From Pseudomonadota bacterium (GTDB taxonomy: Bacteria > Pseudomonadota > Alphaproteobacteria > Rhizobiales > Xanthobacteraceae): a stretch of DNA of 6,568 bases. The stretch covers positions 1 to 6,568 of the forward strand of contig JAEZMT010000423.1 of assembly GCA_023442085.1 (NCBI GenBank), given 5' to 3'. Positions 5,806 to 6,568 of this stretch are shown piece after piece. A program made the translations under genes and the position numbers. The stretch's first letter is position 1. Each line of letters opens with the position of its first letter. A model generated the notes under the pieces. The model did no database searches, was not told the origin of the DNA, and was given only the letters and a program-made list of their open reading frames with translations.

Positions 5806-6568
5806 TTTCTCCACTGCCGTTGCGTGCACGCCTGATGCTCTCCGCCTCCCTGCTGGCGCTCTCCCCGTTCACGGCGAGCGGCGCCTCTGCGCAGACGGCT
5901 CCGCCCCCCGCTTGGGATCTTCCGGCCACGGACACGGACCTTCCGACCATCGTGGTGAACGCGGAGCGCGGCGACGGCGTCGTGGTGGGCTACCAGACCA
6001 TCACCACCTCCACCGCCACCCTCACCCAGATGCCCGTGCTGGACATTCCGGCCGCCATCAACACGGTGACGCAGGAAGTCATCCAGGACCAGAACGCCAC
6101 CACGCTCGAACAGGTGCTGCAGAACATCTCGAACGTGACGGTCGCCAACACCCTCGGCGGCACGCAGGATGCCTTCATCCGCCGCGGCTTCGGCGACAAT
6201 CGCGACGGCGGCGTGCTGACGAACGGGCTGCGCACGGTGCTGCCCCGCAGCTTCAACGCCACGACGGACCGGGTGGAGGTGCTGAAAGGGCCGGCCTCCA
6301 CCCTCTACGGCATCCAGGAGCCGGGCGGCATCATCAACGTCATCACCAAGAAGCCGCAGGAGACTTTCAACGCCTATCTCAACGGCTCGATCTCCAGCTT
6401 CGGCGGCGGCACCGCAGACTTCGATGTCACCGGTCCGATCAACGGCACTGGCCTCGCCTTCCGCCTTATCGGCGAGTGGCAGGACCAGAACTACTGGCGC
6501 AACTTCGGCGACATCGAGCAGAACATCCTTGCCCCGTCGCTGGCCTGGTACGGCGAGAACACCACGGC
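5802..6568 (+). CDS. TonB-dependent siderophore receptor, N-terminal part (3' end outside window)
   Basis: The frame runs open from the ATG at 5802 to the right edge, giving 255 complete codons of a protein that is usually about 700-800 residues. Residues 1-30 form a signal peptide ending ASA before Q31. A likely TonB box, LPTIVVNAE, is at 47-55. The plug domain spans about 79-185, with DIPAAINTVTQEVI at 81-94, FIRRGF at 125-130, DRVEVLKGPASTLYG at 156-170 and PGGIINVITKKP at 174-185, all typical of TonB-dependent siderophore receptors. Residues after about 190 begin the beta-barrel (alternating strands such as AYLNGSISSF and LAFRLIGEW). There is no N-terminal STN signalling domain. It acts in the outer membrane and presumably feeds the importer encoded divergently. 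A GGGA 3 nt before the ATG is a tight ribosome-binding site; the next in-frame ATG (5835) would cut the signal peptide. The ligand is unknown. Confidence 0.95.
   Translation, partial: MISPLPLRARLMLSASLLALSPFTASGASAQTAPPPAWDLPATDTDLPTIVVNAERGDGVVVGYQTITTSTATLTQMPVLDIPAAINTVTQEVIQDQNATTLEQVLQNISNVTVANTLGGTQDAFIRRGFGDNRDGGVLTNGLRTVLPRSFNATTDRVEVLKGPASTLYGIQEPGGIINVITKKPQETFNAYLNGSISSFGGGTADFDVTGPINGTGLAFRLIGEWQDQNYWRNFGDIEQNILAPSLAWYGENTT

Noticed and set aside
5990..6301. A 103-codon minus-strand open frame inside the receptor gene
   Set aside because: It is antisense to the receptor plug domain, whose motifs are unmistakable, and its translation is serine- and valine-rich shadow sequence.

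Overview
The window is very GC-rich apart from one non-coding island. Its gene families, gene order and the absence of introns point to a Gram-negative bacterium, most likely an alphaproteobacterium of the Hyphomicrobiales (Xanthobacteraceae-like). That placement is inferred from composition and protein style and cannot be fixed without a database search.

Layout, left to right. (1) Positions 1-435, plus strand: the 3' part of a LysR-type regulator of the GcvA/AmpR-like kind, cut by the window edge. (2) Positions 398-1342, minus strand: a complete MurR/RpiR-type regulator (HTH plus SIS domain), convergent with the LysR gene and overlapping its end by 38 bp. (3) Positions 1343-1460: a short gap with an imperfect hairpin and an 8-bp palindrome just upstream of the RpiR gene. 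(4) Positions 1461-5404, minus strand: a tightly packed four-gene siderophore ABC importer operon, transcribed leftwards as ATPase, FecCD permease 1, FecCD permease 2, periplasmic binding protein. Its junctions are 2 nt apart, a 3-nt GTGA-type overlap, and 13 nt apart. (5) Positions 5405-5801: a 397-bp divergent intergenic region holding an AT-rich island, several candidate operator repeats, and a nearly identical 14-bp element facing outwards toward each gene. (6) Positions 5802-6568, plus strand: the 5' part of a TonB-dependent siderophore receptor, running off the right edge.

How it works together: the receptor would take a ferric siderophore across the outer membrane using TonB energy. 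The binding protein would capture it in the periplasm, and the permease heterodimer with the ATPase would pump it into the cytoplasm. The divergent arrangement with matching upstream elements suggests the receptor and importer are co-regulated, presumably by iron. No siderophore biosynthesis gene, ferric reductase, or FecI/FecR-type sigma/anti-sigma pair is visible, and the receptor has no N-terminal signalling domain. The locus therefore looks like a plain, possibly xenosiderophore, uptake system. The substrate cannot be named from sequence alone.

I see no mobile element, CRISPR array, tRNA or rRNA, and no evidence of an undescribed protein system. The least explained part is the divergent regulatory region.
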